Source of the DNA: Desulfobacula sp.
GTDB taxonomy: Bacteria > Desulfobacterota > Desulfobacteria > Desulfobacterales > Desulfobacteraceae
Reading direction: 5' to 3'
NCBI GenBank assembly: GCA_028280105.1
Contig: JANQML010000031.1
Location: 1 to 64,000, forward strand
Length of the DNA: 64,000 nt
Part shown: positions 63,282-64,000 of the stretch, piece after piece
How the letters are laid out: each line of letters starts with the position of its first letter
Numbering within the stretch: the stretch's first letter is position 1
Made by a program: the position numbers and the translations under genes
The notes under the pieces: model-generated
What the model saw: only the letters and a program-made list of their open reading frames with translations
Told to the model about the DNA's origin: nothing
Database searches by the model: none

Positions 63282-64000
63282 TCAATTCGCCAATTTCGGT
63301 TTTACCGGCCCTTTGGGTCCCTGGTTCAACACATGGTCCGGAACAACCCCCTCCAGATGCGGGAATTCATCCGACATATGCGGCATCTGCATGGCTTCCA
63401 TGAAATCCTGTTCAAATGTCGGTTCCACCGTCAGTTCAAGGTATTGAACATTCCGGGCACACCAGTTGGCCTCGTCCCGTTTCTTTTTATTCAGCAACGC
63501 CGCCCGGCAGCCGTCACCGGCCGCATTGCCCACGCCATGAATCCGTTCGATCTCGCAGTCCGGGAACAATCCCATGACCAGGGCCTTTTCCCTGTCCACG
63601 TGGGTTCCGAATGCACCGGCGATTTTCACGGTATCCACTTTGTCAATTCCCATCCGTTTCATCATCAGTTTACAGCCGGCGTACAGTGCGCCCTTTGCCA
63701 ACTGAATCTGGCGGATGTCTTTTTGGGTAATAACAATGTCCTGATCAATGGAGGAATCTTCTTTCCATGCCAGAACAAATTCCGGCTGTTTGGTATCCGG
63801 GTTCTTCCTGAACCGCGGATTTTCCTTTAACAGCTTTTTATTAAAAACACCGGTTTTAGTGATAACGCTGGACCGGTAGAGTTCCGCCAGAACGTCCAGA
63901 ATTCCGGAACCGCAAATCCCTTTGACCTTCATCTCCTCGGGTTTGGAGAATTTACGGGATTTGTCATGTCCGATGACCCGGTAGTCCACCTCCTGGGTAT
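63282..64000 (-). CDS. RACo-type corrinoid activation protein, C-terminal part (partial)
   Basis: The visible 239 residues are the C-terminal DUF4445 ASKHA part of a reductive activator of corrinoid proteins. Motifs are ICGSGILDVLAELYRSSVI, DIVITQKDIRQIQLAKGALYAG, VKIAGAFGTHVDREKALVMGLFPD and the end-segment FMEAMQMPHM. In intact proteins an N-terminal [2Fe-2S] ferredoxin domain precedes this, beyond the right edge. RACo uses ATP to reduce Co(II) corrinoid to Co(I). Its presence implies a corrinoid methyltransferase system to the right. The final TGA at 63282-63284 is read as a stop. Confidence 0.88.
   Translation of the reverse strand, partial: TQEVDYRVIGHDKSRKFSKPEEMKVKGICGSGILDVLAELYRSSVITKTGVFNKKLLKENPRFRKNPDTKQPEFVLAWKEDSSIDQDIVITQKDIRQIQLAKGALYAGCKLMMKRMGIDKVDTVKIAGAFGTHVDREKALVMGLFPDCEIERIHGVGNAAGDGCRAALLNKKKRDEANWCARNVQYLELTVEPTFEQDFMEAMQMPHMSDEFPHLEGVVPDHVLNQGPKGPVKPKLAN

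Noticed and set aside
63282..63284. UGA as a sixth selenocysteine in the RACo-type gene
   Set aside because: The conserved part of the protein is already complete. The readthrough tail has no cysteine-like motif and no convincing stem with a GGU loop.

Overview
The window looks like a chromosome segment of a selenocysteine-using, strictly anaerobic, sulfate-reducing deltaproteobacterium of the Desulfobacteraceae type. The grounds are an HdrA-Flx electron-bifurcating cluster followed by a canonical DsrC, a siroheme-decarboxylase gene, a large 2-hydroxyacyl-CoA dehydratase/benzoyl-CoA-reductase type activase, and corrinoid and radical-SAM genes. No database was searched; all identifications come from reading motifs, gene order and lengths.

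Layout. 0.3-17.5 kb is mostly housekeeping: pilC and a PilS-like kinase; a DHH-CBS-tRNA nucleotidyltransferase fusion; trpS; an RsuA/RluB-type pseudouridine synthase; argJ; a MarR regulator with truA; a ClC channel; a PxxKW cysteine-rich protein; kdsD; a phosphofructokinase; an LpoA-like lipoprotein; and miaA. 17.6-25.9 kb is an energy-metabolism block: hdrA(Sec)-flxD(Sec)-flxC-flxB-flxA, then dsrC, an ahb-type siroheme decarboxylase gene and a nitrilase-family hydrolase. 25.9-28.8 kb is an mla lipid-transport set. 29-33.7 kb holds a ribbon-helix-helix-like gene behind a three-site operator array, followed by the giant activase. 33.6-47 kb holds comEC, murA, tRNA-Leu, maf, yggS, queH, a pilB with a cyclic-nucleotide domain, an ABC-F ATPase and several secreted or membrane proteins of unknown role. 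47-52.3 kb has a hybrid histidine kinase and a chemoreceptor.

52.7-64 kb, all on the minus strand, is the most unusual part. A cobalamin riboswitch with its own terminator controls a methyltransferase and two B12-binding radical SAM genes, resembling the BzaC-BzaD-BzaE module for the B12 lower ligand. Downstream lies a UroD/MtaA-superfamily methyltransferase whose predicted C-terminal zinc-ligand cysteine is encoded by UGA. It is followed by five small thioredoxin-fold proteins (two of them also read through UGA, in a U-x-x-C motif) and a CobW-type GTPase. To the right lie DUF2284 proteins, a sixth thioredoxin-like protein and the C-terminal part of a RACo-type corrinoid activator that runs off the window.

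Five in-frame UGA codons are proposed as selenocysteine (HdrA U60, FlxD U67, methyltransferase U312, thioredoxin-like U16 and U22). Each is followed by a stem-loop, and four of the five loops carry GGU. A conventional gene caller would truncate or miss all five genes. My working hypothesis is that the 52.7-56.7 kb genes form a selenoprotein-based methyl-transfer and thiol/selenol relay system that works with the corrinoid genes beside it.
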